64,000 bases of DNA from assembly GCA_947492235.1 (NCBI GenBank), contig CANLLZ010000001.1:248001-312000 (forward strand), in the 5' to 3' direction. Positions 12,056-20,859 of the stretch are shown piece by piece (position 1 is the stretch's first letter; every line of letters starts with the position of its first letter). The notes under the pieces are model-generated. The model saw only the letters and a program-made list of their open reading frames with translations, searched no databases and had not been told where the DNA came from. Origin of the DNA: an uncultured Altererythrobacter sp. GTDB taxonomy: Bacteria; Pseudomonadota; Alphaproteobacteria; Sphingomonadales; Sphingomonadaceae. A program made the position numbers and the translations under genes.

Positions 12056-13867
12056 ATGACCGAGACTCCTGCCGCCCTCGCACAATCGGCCCAGATGGCG
12101 ATGCAGGAGGGGCGCTATGACGATGCGCACCCTATTCTGGCCACTCTGCACGCAATGCTGCCGGAGGATCCGATGGTCCTGCTGATGCAGGCCTATACCT
12201 ATCGTGCGCAGGGCAAGGGGCCGGAGGCGCATGCGCATTTCAAGAAGGCCATCGCCTTGCAACCCGCCAATCTGGCGCTGCGTGGTCCCTATGCCGAATG
12301 GCTGAACGCCCTTGGCGAGTTCGAAGCAGCCATCGAGCAATATGATGCGATGCTGGCCCATCATCCCGATCTGCCCGATGCGGAGGTTGACCGGTTGCTG
12401 GCGCTGGCCAGAACAGCGCACCGCGCAGAGGCGCTGGAAGCGTTGACTGCCTTCGTATCCCGCCATCCCGATCACACACGTGCGGCCAACAATCTGGCGC
12501 TGCTGCTGCGCGAGGATGACCGGCTGGACGAGGCAGAGGCAGTGGCCAAGGGTGTGCTTGGCCGCGATTCGCACAATGGCCGGGCGGCGCATATCATCGC
12601 GCAATGCCGTCAGGAGGCCGGGAAGCCCGCCGGGGCGACATTGCAGAAAGCCGCGGATCTGGCGCCCGATGCGCTGCAAATCCAGTCCGCGCTGGCCCAG
12701 TCGCTGGTCGATGAAGGGCAGGCAGAAGACGGGATCGCGTTGCTGGAGCGCGCAGTGGCGGCGAACCCGCTATGGCTGGAGGGTCATCATTCGCTGGCCG
12801 ATATCAAACGGCAATATCGCGGCGTGGACGGCTTCGCAGCGCATTTCGAGACCACACTGGCGGGGAATGCGGATAATCCCGCTTTGTGGGCAACCTATTC
12901 TTCGCTTGTAGCCCGGGTGGAAGGGCACGAGGCGGCCTTGTCGATTGTCGAACGGGCGGAGAAGGCTCTGGGATCGCCGGAGATGATGGCGCTCGCCCGG
13001 GCCAACAGCCTGTCGGAACTGGGCCGCTTTGACGAGGCGGAGTCGGTGTTTGCCACGCTGGATGTGCGGCAGGATAACGATCACGCGTCGAGCTATTTGC
13101 GCTTTCTCACACGGGCCAAGCGGTTCGAGGAAGCGCGCGATCTGGGCATGGCTCTGGCGGATGAGGGAAAGGCTGACGGGGAAACCTGGCCCTATACTGC
13201 CATCGCCCTGCGCAAGACCGACGATCCGTGCTGGGAGTGGCTGGAGGGGCATGAGGCCTTCATCCGGACTTTCGATCTTGCCGATTTCGCGCCCCGTCTG
13301 CCCGAATTGCGCGAGGCGCTGAACGCCTTGCATGTCTTCAGGCATCAACCGATCACCCAATCGGTGCGGGGCGGGACGCAGACGGCCAGCATTCTGTTCC
13401 GCAACCAGACGCCGGTCATTCAGGAACTGGTGGCGGGCCTGCGCGATTGCGTGCGAAACTATGTCGATGGCTTGCCGCCTTTCGATGCGCGCCATCCGCT
13501 GCTGCGATTGCCGCGCGAGGGCTTTCGCTTCTCCGGCAGCTGGTCGATCCGGCTGACCGAGGGCGGCTTCCACGCCAGCCACATCCACACCCATGGCGAT
13601 ATCAGCTCTGCGTTCTATGTGACATTGCCGGACGATCTGACCGATGGGGAGGGGACCGCAAACGGGACCGATCCCAAAGCGGGTTGGCTGACATTGGGCG
13701 AGCCGGCAGCGGAGCTGGACACCGGTCTGCCGCCGATCCGGATGGTGAAGCCCGAACCGGCCCGCTTGGCACTGTTTCCCTCGACCATGTGGCACGGCAC
13801 GCGCGCTTTCCGCGAAGGCGAGCGGATGACGTGTGCCTTTGATGTCCAGTTGAAGCCCTACCTCTAG
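12056..13867 (+). CDS. TPR-repeat protein with C-terminal 2OG-Fe(II) oxygenase domain
   Basis: This 603-residue protein has tetratricopeptide-like helical repeats over roughly its first 380 residues (for example ALLLREDDRLDEAEAVAKGV). It ends in a putative 2-oxoglutarate/Fe(II) oxygenase domain of the 2OG-FeII_Oxy_5 type: GGFHASHIHTHGDISSAFYV (around 505-520) gives a His-x-His iron ligand pattern and WHGTRAF (around 578) the distal His. Family members are putative hydroxylases of proteins or small molecules. GAGAGGAGCGACA before the ATG supports the start at 12056. Coupling to the upstream methyltransferase suggests joint modification of one substrate, which is inference. Confidence 0.8.
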   Translation: MTETPAALAQSAQMAMQEGRYDDAHPILATLHAMLPEDPMVLLMQAYTYRAQGKGPEAHAHFKKAIALQPANLALRGPYAEWLNALGEFEAAIEQYDAMLAHHPDLPDAEVDRLLALARTAHRAEALEALTAFVSRHPDHTRAANNLALLLREDDRLDEAEAVAKGVLGRDSHNGRAAHIIAQCRQEAGKPAGATLQKAADLAPDALQIQSALAQSLVDEGQAEDGIALLERAVAANPLWLEGHHSLADIKRQYRGVDGFAAHFETTLAGNADNPALWATYSSLVARVEGHEAALSIVERAEKALGSPEMMALARANSLSELGRFDEAESVFATLDVRQDNDHASSYLRFLTRAKRFEEARDLGMALADEGKADGETWPYTAIALRKTDDPCWEWLEGHEAFIRTFDLADFAPRLPELREALNALHVFRHQPITQSVRGGTQTASILFRNQTPVIQELVAGLRDCVRNYVDGLPPFDARHPLLRLPREGFRFSGSWSIRLTEGGFHASHIHTHGDISSAFYVTLPDDLTDGEGTANGTDPKAGWLTLGEPAAELDTGLPPIRMVKPEPARLALFPSTMWHGTRAFREGERMTCAFDVQLKPYL

Positions 13868-14256
13868 GGTCCAGCGCGCGCGAGCTATGCGCTGCGTGGC
13901 GATGCGGACGCGCTGTGCAGGATTACTGAAGCGTGCGTGAAGGTTCTGCGGGTGCCTTGCGGCTCGGTTCTGAGATTAGGCAGCGCTGCGGCCGAGCCAG
14001 CTCTCGGGCAAGTCGATGCATGCGGGCGGGCCGTAGGCGGGCCTGAAACTCCATAGACAGCCGACACCCGGTCCGATCGAGAGGGCTCAAACGCTCGAGT
14101 ATGGGCAGCCCACGATGTCGCTGTTCGTGACGAAGCTGAGAGTTGGAAGATTGGGGAAGTCTACGGGTGTTCCCGTGTTTGCCTCGCCCTGCATGCTGAG
14201 GCGATCACGCCTGCTCTTATTGGCCCCAAACATTACGATTCTGGGGCACAAACAAA
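13868..14256. other. intergenic stretch with no recognised gene
   Basis: About 390 nt between two convergent genes. Short open frames here have no ribosome site, no recognisable motifs and poor codon use. I see no tRNA or repeat. A small TGGCCCC/GGGGCA hairpin (14221-14247) sits next to the terminator of the TonB-dependent receptor. Confidence 0.5.
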
Positions 14257-14280
14257 AACGGCGGGCCGAAGCCCGCCGTT
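14257..14280 (-). terminator. terminator of the TonB-dependent receptor gene
   Basis: Perfect 10-bp stem AACGGCGGGC / GCCCGCCGTT with a CGAA tetraloop; read on the minus strand it is followed by TTTTTGTTT. It lies 22 nt after the receptor stop codon. Confidence 0.9.
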
Positions 14281-14302
14281 CTCGTTTCAAACTCGCTGTC
14301 GC

Positions 14303-17203
14303 TTAGAAATCAAGCGAAGCGCGCAGGAAGATCTGACGACCCACCGGATCGTAGATACCCGGGTAGGTGTTGCCGTTCGACGGGCTGTAAGCCGAACCGA
14401 TCAACGGCGGCTTCTTGTCGAAGATGTTGTTCACACCTGCAGTCAGGGTGAGCGTATCTGCAACAGTCGTCGAACCCGACAGATCGAAGTAGCTGTAGCT
14501 ATCGATCGTGTCGAACTGGTCGTCACCGGTTACAGCAACGTCGCCTTCGACGCCGCCGGTGTAACGCCAGCTGAAGGTGAACGACGTACCGCTATCGGCA
14601 CGGTACCCGACGCGGGCAACGTGGCCGTATTCCGGCTGCGGCGAACCACAGGTGGAACCGAAGAACCCGGCACAATCAATGAAGGGCTCGCCCGGAAGGG
14701 GCTGGAACCGGTTGTTGAAGGTGTAAACACCGGCGTAGTTGAAGGTCAACGCGCCGTTGCCGAGCGGGTAGTTGAAGGCAGCGGTGATATCGATACCTTC
14801 GGTTTCCAGGCTACCAATGTTCTGCACGGTGTTCACGACGAAGCCGTCGTTCGCATCGCTACCGAGCCAGAGGTCGCCGGTGCCTGCATTACGGTTGATC
14901 AGACTACAGAAGGCCGGATCGCCCGTGGCAATGCAGTTGTCGATGGCTGTCTGGGCGCCAACGCCGCCGATCGTACCTTCAACGGAGATGTTGAAGTAGT
15001 CGACGGTGAGAGCGAACCCGCGCAGACCCAGAGCATCGCCCGTGATAACCACACCGCCGGTGTAGCTGTCAGCAACTTCAGGCAGGAGGCCCGGGTTACC
15101 ACCACCAAGCTGGTTATACTGGCCAGCCGGGTTTGCAGGGATGTTGCCGTACTGTGCAGCCGTCACACCGGTGTTGGCACACTGTGCCGCCGTTGCGGTA
15201 GGCGTTGCAGTCGCGCAAGGGTCGGTGCCACCGAACAGGCCGATGTTCTGCGGCGAGAACAGGCTCGTGATGTTCGGCGAACGAACGGCACGGCTGTAAA
15301 CAGCGCGGAACTTGACCCAGTCGACCGGAGCGAAGTTCACACCAACCTTGTAGGTCTCGGAACCGCCCGACGTGTTGTAGTCGGAGTAACGGAAGCCACC
15401 CAGAAGGCCGAGGTAATCGATGAAGCCGCCGTCAACGAGCGGGATATCGATTTCCGTGAAGAATTCCTTCACGTTGAACGAACCAGCGACCGGAGCGGTG
15501 GGGCCGCCCTGACCGGACAGGTTACCCTGTGCGAAGTTTTCGTCGACGCGCAGTTCGTAGTCTTCACGGCGGTATTCGGTACCGAACACAACCTGGATGT
15601 CGCCAGCGCCGAACCAGTCACCGATCGGGCCGGTGATGTAGCCGGAAGCAACCGTGGTTTCGAGATCGGCGTTCTGCAGAGCAGGAACAGCGATGTAATC
15701 GAACTGTGCACGGGTAACGCCGCCAATCTGGAAGACGTTGAGCGGGATACAACCAGCGGGTTCACCGGTACCCGGGCAACCGCTGATCGCCGCGTTGATG
15801 CGGCTGACCGAGAGGTCGTTCAGGTAGGTGTTCTGGTAGATCGTGTTACCACGCAGAGCGTACACATCGTAGCTCCAGTCGTCCCACAGATCGCCGCGCA
15901 TACCCAGCACACCGCGGTAGCTGGTGTGACGCAGGTCGTTCTGACGCGGAGCACCTTCGACGAGACGCTTACCGATCAGGATGCCGACCGAATCGTTGTC
16001 GTCGGCGCAACCCAGAGCGGTTGCCTGCTGATCAGACAGCAGGTTGTTGCCGCACGACAGGGTGTTCGGGCCGTTGAAGAACGTACCGGAGAACGCGATC
16101 TGAGCAACAGAACGGTCATCCATGAACTGGAATTCCGCATACGGGTTGAGCGACTCGTTGATTTCGTAATCAGCGAAGAAGCCAGCCGTCCAGCGCTTAT
16201 CGGGGCGCTGGTAGTAGTTGGTCGGAGCGTAGTTGTACGTGTCGGCACCCGTGCCCGAGAAGGCGAGCGAGTCGCGGAACGTGTTGCCCGGGCCGTTTTC
16301 GTCCAAGGTAAGAACGTTCGAACCGGTCAGACCGTTTGCACCAGGCGAGAACACGAAGAACGTGCCGTTCGGGGTGGTCGACGAACCGGCGCAGGTGAAG
16401 CCCGTGGGATCCGTGGAGCGGAACGAGAGAGCACAGGCGCTTTCGTCGTAGTTGGCCTGAACGATCGCGTCGATTTCACGATAGCCGAGGTAGCCCGTTA
16501 CGTGGCCACGGCCGTCATCGAAGCCGGCACCGAAGGTGGCGGTGATGTCGTAGGTGAAACCAGCGTTCTGCGAGTCGTTGGGAACAGGGTTGTTCGTGCG
16601 ACGCAGCAGATCCTGGATCGAGTCGTTGCCGTTGCTTGCGTTGTAGAAGCTGACCTGACTTTCGAGCGAGAAGCCCTCGTAGTCGCGGTCCATGATGAAG
16701 TTCACAACACCAGCCACAGCGTCGGCACCGTAGGTGGACGAAGCGCCGCCGGTCACCAGCTCGATGCGCTCAACAAGCTGCGCAGGGATCTGGTTAAGGT
16801 CAGGTGCGGTTGCGAAGGGGTCACCGGAAGGCATCCGGCGGCCGTCGATCAGAACCAGCGTACGGGTCGAGCCCAGGTTACGCAGGTTGACGGTGGCGGT
16901 ACCCGATGCGCCGTTCGAAACGAACGCGGTCTGGCCGGCAACAGTCTGCGGCAGGTCGTTGAGGAGGTCCTCGACGCGAACCGTACCGGTTTCGTCGATC
17001 GACTCAGCACCAACGGTCGTAACCGGCGAGATGCTTTCCACTTCGGGGCGAACAATACGCGACCCGGTAACGACGATCGGTGCGCCGACAGCTTCGTCGG
17101 CTGTTGCTTCGTCGGCATCCTGCGCCATGGCGGGCGTCGCGGCAAGTGCCACGCCGAGCGCCACAGGTGCAGTAGCCAGCTTCAGCTTGCTTTGCATTTT
17201 CAT
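14303..17203 (-). CDS. TonB-dependent outer membrane receptor
   Basis: The 966-residue protein has a signal peptide ending ATPAMAQ (about residue 28), a TonB-box/plug start IVVTGSRIVRPE, a plug domain with LRNLGSTRTLVLIDGRRMPS and VTGGASSTYGADAVAGVVNF, and a long beta barrel ending in the aromatic GRQIFLRASLDF typical of outer membrane proteins. Such receptors import ligands with TonB energy; in sphingomonads they are numerous and often take up complex organic substrates rather than siderophores. Codon use is strongly biased, as in highly expressed genes, and the antisense strand is open as a by-product. AAGGAC precedes the ATG. The ligand cannot be predicted. Confidence 0.95.
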   Translation of the reverse strand: MKMQSKLKLATAPVALGVALAATPAMAQDADEATADEAVGAPIVVTGSRIVRPEVESISPVTTVGAESIDETGTVRVEDLLNDLPQTVAGQTAFVSNGASGTATVNLRNLGSTRTLVLIDGRRMPSGDPFATAPDLNQIPAQLVERIELVTGGASSTYGADAVAGVVNFIMDRDYEGFSLESQVSFYNASNGNDSIQDLLRRTNNPVPNDSQNAGFTYDITATFGAGFDDGRGHVTGYLGYREIDAIVQANYDESACALSFRSTDPTGFTCAGSSTTPNGTFFVFSPGANGLTGSNVLTLDENGPGNTFRDSLAFSGTGADTYNYAPTNYYQRPDKRWTAGFFADYEINESLNPYAEFQFMDDRSVAQIAFSGTFFNGPNTLSCGNNLLSDQQATALGCADDNDSVGILIGKRLVEGAPRQNDLRHTSYRGVLGMRGDLWDDWSYDVYALRGNTIYQNTYLNDLSVSRINAAISGCPGTGEPAGCIPLNVFQIGGVTRAQFDYIAVPALQNADLETTVASGYITGPIGDWFGAGDIQVVFGTEYRREDYELRVDENFAQGNLSGQGGPTAPVAGSFNVKEFFTEIDIPLVDGGFIDYLGLLGGFRYSDYNTSGGSETYKVGVNFAPVDWVKFRAVYSRAVRSPNITSLFSPQNIGLFGGTDPCATATPTATAAQCANTGVTAAQYGNIPANPAGQYNQLGGGNPGLLPEVADSYTGGVVITGDALGLRGFALTVDYFNISVEGTIGGVGAQTAIDNCIATGDPAFCSLINRNAGTGDLWLGSDANDGFVVNTVQNIGSLETEGIDITAAFNYPLGNGALTFNYAGVYTFNNRFQPLPGEPFIDCAGFFGSTCGSPQPEYGHVARVGYRADSGTSFTFSWRYTGGVEGDVAVTGDDQFDTIDSYSYFDLSGSTTVADTLTLTAGVNNIFDKKPPLIGSAYSPSNGNTYPGIYDPVGRQIFLRASLDF

Positions 17204-17517
17204 GTTGCTTCAGTCCTTTGTATTCGTTCGTGGCCATGAAACATGTGGCCCAGAACATTCTCAGATCTGTATAAGCCGCTGCGGACAATAGATGCACGCC
17301 CCCCGCGGATGGGTCCGTTTGCACGCACCACGCTGCCCAATGCAAAGCAAATGTGGGCCGTTTCCACGGTTGACCAAGCGGTGTGGCAGTTTTGTCACAA
17401 GGCTTGCGGGGTGACGTTTAGGAGCGCCAAAACGGCAGAAATCCGCGCGTTTCAGTGCCTTTCGGCAATATGAACGACAGAACCTGCTGCAATTGCAGGG
17501 CTCCCTTATTTGCTTGG
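17204..17517. other. divergent regulatory region
   Basis: About 310 nt upstream of both the TonB-dependent receptor (minus) and the thiolase (plus), with no credible coding frame. It contains the perfect palindrome CTGCAATTGCAG (17487-17498). Promoters for both genes should lie here, but I cannot place them firmly. Confidence 0.5.
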
Positions 17518-17532
17518 TTGACGCAAACGTAA
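17518..17532 (+). promoter_or_regulatory. candidate operator, LiuR/PsrA-like inverted repeat
   Basis: TTGACG-CAAA-CGTAA is an imperfect inverted repeat 61 nt before the thiolase ATG. It resembles the ACGTAAACGT-type operators described for MerR/TetR regulators of fatty acid and branched-chain amino acid degradation. No such regulator gene lies in the window, so the assignment is tentative. Confidence 0.35.
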
Positions 17533-17593
17533 GGCCATCCTACCGCCGCACACACATTACCAGAGCCCCAATTGCTTTCAGGAGACCGAATCC

Positions 17594-18766
17594 ATGGCTG
17601 CTGCCTATATTGTCGAAGCTGTTCGTACCGCCGGAGGCCGCCGTGGTGGTCGTCTTGCCGGGGTCCATCCGGTCGATCTGGCCGCGAAGTCGCTGGATGC
17701 GATTGTCGAGCGCAGCGGGATCGACCCCAAGGCGGTGGACGATGTGATCATGGGCTGCGTGAGCCAGGGCGGGGAGCAGGCCATGCAGGTCGGCCGCAAC
17801 GCCGTTCTGGCGACCAAGCATCTGGGCGAGTCGACTCCGGCTGTGACCATCGACCGGCAATGCGGTTCTTCGCAGCAATCCATCCAATTCGCCGCGCAGG
17901 CGGTGATGTCGGGCACGCAGGACGTGGTGATTGCGGCCGGGATCGAAAGCATGAGCCGTGTGCCGATGGGCTCCACCGCGATGTTCCATATGAAAGAGGG
18001 TCTGGGGAACTATAAATCGCCCGGTCTGGAAGAGAAATATCCCGGCATCCAGTGGTCCCAGTTCATGGGCGCCGAAATGATTGCGGAGAAGCACGGCTTT
18101 TCCAAAGACCAGCTCGACGCTTTCTCGCTCGGCAGCCATGCCAAGGCGATCAAGGCGACCGAGGCCGGTCTGTTCAACGATGAGATCGTCCCGGTCGAGA
18201 TCGAGACGCCGGAAGGCACCGAGATGCACACGGTGGACGAGGGCATCCGCTTCGACGCCACGCTGGAAAGCATTGCCGGGGTCAAGCTGCTGAGCCCGGA
18301 GGGCAAGATCACCGCCGCAAGCGCGAGCCAGATTTGCGACGGCTCCAGCGCGGTGCTGGTCGTCAGCGAGGAAATGCTGAAAACGCACAACCTCACCCCG
18401 CTGGCGCGCATCCATAATCTGACCGTCACGGCAGGTGATCCGGTCATCATGCTGGAAGAGCCGCTGTTCGCCACCGACCGCGCTCTGGAGCGCGCCGGTA
18501 TGAAGATCGGCGATATTGATCTTTATGAGGTCAACGAAGCCTTCGCCCCGGTGCCGATGGCATGGCTGAAGCACACCGGCGCCGATCCGGACAAGCTCAA
18601 TGTCAATGGCGGCGCGATTGCGCTGGGCCATCCGCTGGGCGCTTCGGGCACAAAGCTGATGGCGACGCTGGTCCACGCCCTGCGCGCACGCGGCAAGAAA
18701 TATGGCCTGCAGACAATGTGCGAAGGCGGCGGCGTCGCCAACGTCACGATTATCGAGGCGCTCTGA
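17594..18766 (+). CDS. acetyl-CoA C-acyltransferase (thiolase)
   Basis: Thiolases cleave 3-ketoacyl-CoA with CoA in beta-oxidation, or run the reverse condensation. The 390-residue length is standard. Cys90 in DRQCGSSQQSIQFAAQAVMS is the nucleophile, NEAFAPVPMAWLKH carries the catalytic-site Asn, GGAIALGHPLGASG the His, and MCEGGGVANVTI the second Cys near the C terminus. AGGAGACC precedes the ATG. The gene is followed by an SDR gene after a REP-like palindrome, and both fit acyl-CoA degradation. Chain-length preference and direction are not decided by sequence. Confidence 0.95.
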   Translation: MAAAYIVEAVRTAGGRRGGRLAGVHPVDLAAKSLDAIVERSGIDPKAVDDVIMGCVSQGGEQAMQVGRNAVLATKHLGESTPAVTIDRQCGSSQQSIQFAAQAVMSGTQDVVIAAGIESMSRVPMGSTAMFHMKEGLGNYKSPGLEEKYPGIQWSQFMGAEMIAEKHGFSKDQLDAFSLGSHAKAIKATEAGLFNDEIVPVEIETPEGTEMHTVDEGIRFDATLESIAGVKLLSPEGKITAASASQICDGSSAVLVVSEEMLKTHNLTPLARIHNLTVTAGDPVIMLEEPLFATDRALERAGMKIGDIDLYEVNEAFAPVPMAWLKHTGADPDKLNVNGGAIALGHPLGASGTKLMATLVHALRARGKKYGLQTMCEGGGVANVTIIEAL

Positions 18767-18773
18767 GGATTTT

Positions 18774-18852
18774 GTCATCCCAGCGAACGCTGGGATCTCG
18801 GGCCGCAAGCTCCATCCGAATTGAACCCGATCCCAGCTTCCGCTGGGATGAC
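18774..18852. repeat. REP-like double palindrome
   Basis: GTCATCCCAGCG (18774-18785) is the exact reverse complement of CGCTGGGATGAC (18841-18852), and each arm forms its own inner hairpin with the adjoining sequence (CCCAGCGAACGCTGGGATC and GATCCCAGCTTCCGCTGGG). This is the layout of a REP/BIME element. It lies in the thiolase-SDR junction, where it may stabilise or attenuate the transcript. Confidence 0.85.
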
Positions 18853-18879
18853 GAACTTTGACTAAAAGGAATTGAGATA

Positions 18880-19665
18880 ATGGAAGTATCAGCCAACACC
18901 CCCGCCGTCGTCACCGGCGGCGCATCCGGCCTCGGCGCGGCCACTGCGCGCGCTCTGGCAGCGAAGGGCGCGAAAGTCGCCATTTTTGACATGAACGAAG
19001 AAACCGGCAACGCCGTCGCCAATGAAATCGGCGGCGTGTTCTGCAAGGTCAACGTGACCAGCGACGAAGACGTGGACGCAGGCTTTGCCAAGGCGCGCGA
19101 AGCCCACGGGCAGGAGCGCATTCTGGTCAACTGCGCGGGTATCGGCAATGCGATCAAGACCGCCAGCCGCGACAAGCAGACGGGCGAAATCAAGCACTTC
19201 CCGATCAGCGCGTTTGACTTCGTCATTCAGGTGAACCTGATCGGCACGTTCCGCTGCATCGCCAAGTCGGCTGCGGGCATGATGAGCCTCGACCCGCTCA
19301 CCGACGAGGGTGATCGCGGCGCGATTGTGAATACCGCTTCGGTCGCCGCCGAGGACGGCCAGATGGGCCAGGCGGCCTATTCCGCGTCCAAGGGCGGCGT
19401 CGTCGGCATGACCCTGCCCATCGCACGCGACCTGATGCGCGAAGGCATCCGCGTGAACACCATCCTGCCGGGCATCTTCAACACCCCTCTGATGAACGCC
19501 GCCCCGCCGCAGGTGAAGGAAGCGCTGGCCCAGTCGGTCCCGTTCCCCAAGCGCCTCGGCTACCCCGAAGAATATGCAAACCTCGCGATGACGATGATCG
19601 AGACCGGCTACTTCAACGGCGAAGACGTACGGCTTGACGGCGCGATCCGCATGGCTCCGCGTTGA
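18880..19665 (+). CDS. SDR family NAD(P)-dependent oxidoreductase (3-hydroxyacyl-CoA dehydrogenase type II-like)
   Basis: A classical short-chain dehydrogenase of 261 residues: cofactor motif TGGASGLGAA (residues 13-22), NCAGIGN, catalytic Ser in NTASVAAEDG and the YSASK Tyr/Lys pair. The insert ASRDKQTGEIKHFP and the sequence around the active site resemble human HSD17B10-type 3-hydroxyacyl-CoA dehydrogenases. The acidic residue at the end of strand 2 (IFDMNEE) suggests NAD+ rather than NADP+. With the upstream thiolase it could do the last two oxidative steps of acyl-CoA or isoleucine degradation. Confidence 0.9.
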   Translation: MEVSANTPAVVTGGASGLGAATARALAAKGAKVAIFDMNEETGNAVANEIGGVFCKVNVTSDEDVDAGFAKAREAHGQERILVNCAGIGNAIKTASRDKQTGEIKHFPISAFDFVIQVNLIGTFRCIAKSAAGMMSLDPLTDEGDRGAIVNTASVAAEDGQMGQAAYSASKGGVVGMTLPIARDLMREGIRVNTILPGIFNTPLMNAAPPQVKEALAQSVPFPKRLGYPEEYANLAMTMIETGYFNGEDVRLDGAIRMAPR

Positions 19666-19689
19666 GCACTGCAGGATAGAAGACGATAT

Positions 19690-19719
19690 CGCTGCCCGCT
19701 CCTTGTTGGGCGGGCAGCG
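19690..19719. terminator. hairpin terminator between convergent genes
   Basis: Perfect 10-bp stem CGCTGCCCGC / GCGGGCAGCG with a 10-nt loop, 24 nt after the SDR stop. There is no clear T-run, so it may act as an RNA end stabiliser or need a factor. Confidence 0.6.
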
Positions 19720-19764
19720 ACGTCCTTGTACTTCAGTGGCGAGGCAAAGAACGCCTCCCCCATC

Positions 19765-20136
19765 CTACCCCATGTTCGAGCGGGCTATCTGCAACTCCAG
19801 TCGCTTTACCTCGCGAATAACGCGATTGGCCTGCAGGCTTGGCCACAGGGTCAGCTTGATTAGCAGCGCCTGAATCAGCAGCACGGCAGAGGGCAGCCCC
19901 CATTTCAGTGCTTCCAGGGGATCCTCCGCCTGAAAGAACCGCACCGCGAGATACACCGCAGCGGCGAACATCAGAATCTGCGCGGTCATCATGAGCCACG
20001 TGACCCAGCCCAGCTTCCCGCCAAACAGCCCGAAAGCCTGCGTGAAATAGCCCGGCTCGTCACCCAGCTGGTGCAGCAATTCGCGCTCTTCCGCATTCAG
20101 CGCAGCGTCGATCATCTCGTCCAACTTGTCTGTCAT
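19765..20136 (-). CDS. small two-helix membrane protein partnered with a sigma factor (DUF6768-like)
   Basis: The 123-residue protein has an acidic N-terminal cytoplasmic part (EMIDAALNAEERELLHQLGD), two membrane helices (about 44-67 and 76-98) and a basic C-terminal helix (REVKRLELQIARS). The arrangement resembles DUF6768-type proteins found beside sigma factors. Its ATG overlaps the stop of the sigma factor gene (ATGA), so the two are translationally coupled. By position it could be an anti-sigma factor or a membrane sensor, but it lacks a ZAS-type zinc motif (HxxxCxxC), so that role is inference. Confidence 0.72.
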   Translation of the reverse strand: MTDKLDEMIDAALNAEERELLHQLGDEPGYFTQAFGLFGGKLGWVTWLMMTAQILMFAAAVYLAVRFFQAEDPLEALKWGLPSAVLLIQALLIKLTLWPSLQANRVIREVKRLELQIARSNMG

Positions 20137-20729
20137 GGCTGTTCTCCTTCCAATATCGCGCGCAATTTGCGGCGTGCATTCATGAGTCTGGTCTTCACTG
20201 TGCCGACCGGCACATCCAGCGCGACGGCCACCTCGGCCACGCGCATTTCTTCAAAATGATACAGCGCGATTGCGGCGCGCTCGCCAGCGGGCAATTGGCG
20301 GATGGCCGCTTGCAACCGGGCAAGCTGTGACGGCGCATCCGGCTCGCTCGCCGCGTCTCTTGGTTCGGCCGCGAAGTCCGATTTGAGCGCGCGATCCCTG
20401 ACGGCGCGATCAATCTGTCTGGCGCAGCAGCGCGACGTGATCCGGTACGCCCAGGCGGGGAAGACACGCGCGTCCTGCAGGCCGGTCAACCCCCTGACGA
20501 TCTCGCCCCACGCCGATTGGGCCGCATCCCGCGCCGCCTCCTTGTCGCCCAGCAAGCGGTAGGCATGAGAGACCAGCTTCGCCTCCCACTTCTGCGCGAG
20601 CTGGTTCCACGCGGCACGGTCCCCGCTCTGGGCAGAAGCGACCAGAAATTCATCGACCAGAAGCGAGGCGGATTGCCGCTGTGTGATGGGTCGCCTCCTC
20701 CTCCGGTGTGCCTGTGCACGAGCCTGCAT
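20133..20729 (-). CDS. ECF-type RNA polymerase sigma factor
   Basis: The 198-residue protein has sigma region 2 (about 39-100: AWNQLAQKWEAKLVSHAYRL then AARDAAQSAWGEIV and FPAWAYRITSRCC) and region 4 (about 142-193: LPAGERAAIALYHFEEMRVA then VPVGTVKTRLMNARRKLRAI). There is no region 1 or 3, so it is a group 4 (ECF) factor. The start at 20729 has GGAAGAG upstream; the basic first 20 residues are unusual and a later start is possible. It overlaps the downstream membrane protein by 4 nt. The target regulon is unknown. Confidence 0.9.
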   Translation of the reverse strand: MQARAQAHRRRRRPITQRQSASLLVDEFLVASAQSGDRAAWNQLAQKWEAKLVSHAYRLLGDKEAARDAAQSAWGEIVRGLTGLQDARVFPAWAYRITSRCCARQIDRAVRDRALKSDFAAEPRDAASEPDAPSQLARLQAAIRQLPAGERAAIALYHFEEMRVAEVAVALDVPVGTVKTRLMNARRKLRAILEGEQP

Positions 20730-20859
20730 CTCTTCCGAGCCGCGCGGCTTTCATAGAGTAAGTGCGCCCGCCGACCCATCCGGTTCATTTGCGGGAGAAA
20801 TTATTTGGGGTGGTTGTGATTGGGTGTGCGTTAGCCGTCCCGGCTGCCGGGCGCTTTCG

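Noticed and set aside
13868-14302. Possible small genes or tRNA in the gap after the TPR/oxygenase gene
   Set aside because: No cloverleaf, no ribosome site, no credible codon use; only hairpins near the receptor terminator.
14621-17239. 872-codon open frame antisense to the TonB-dependent receptor
   Set aside because: It mirrors the receptor gene exactly, has no recognisable domains or signal, and arises from strong codon bias in the real gene.
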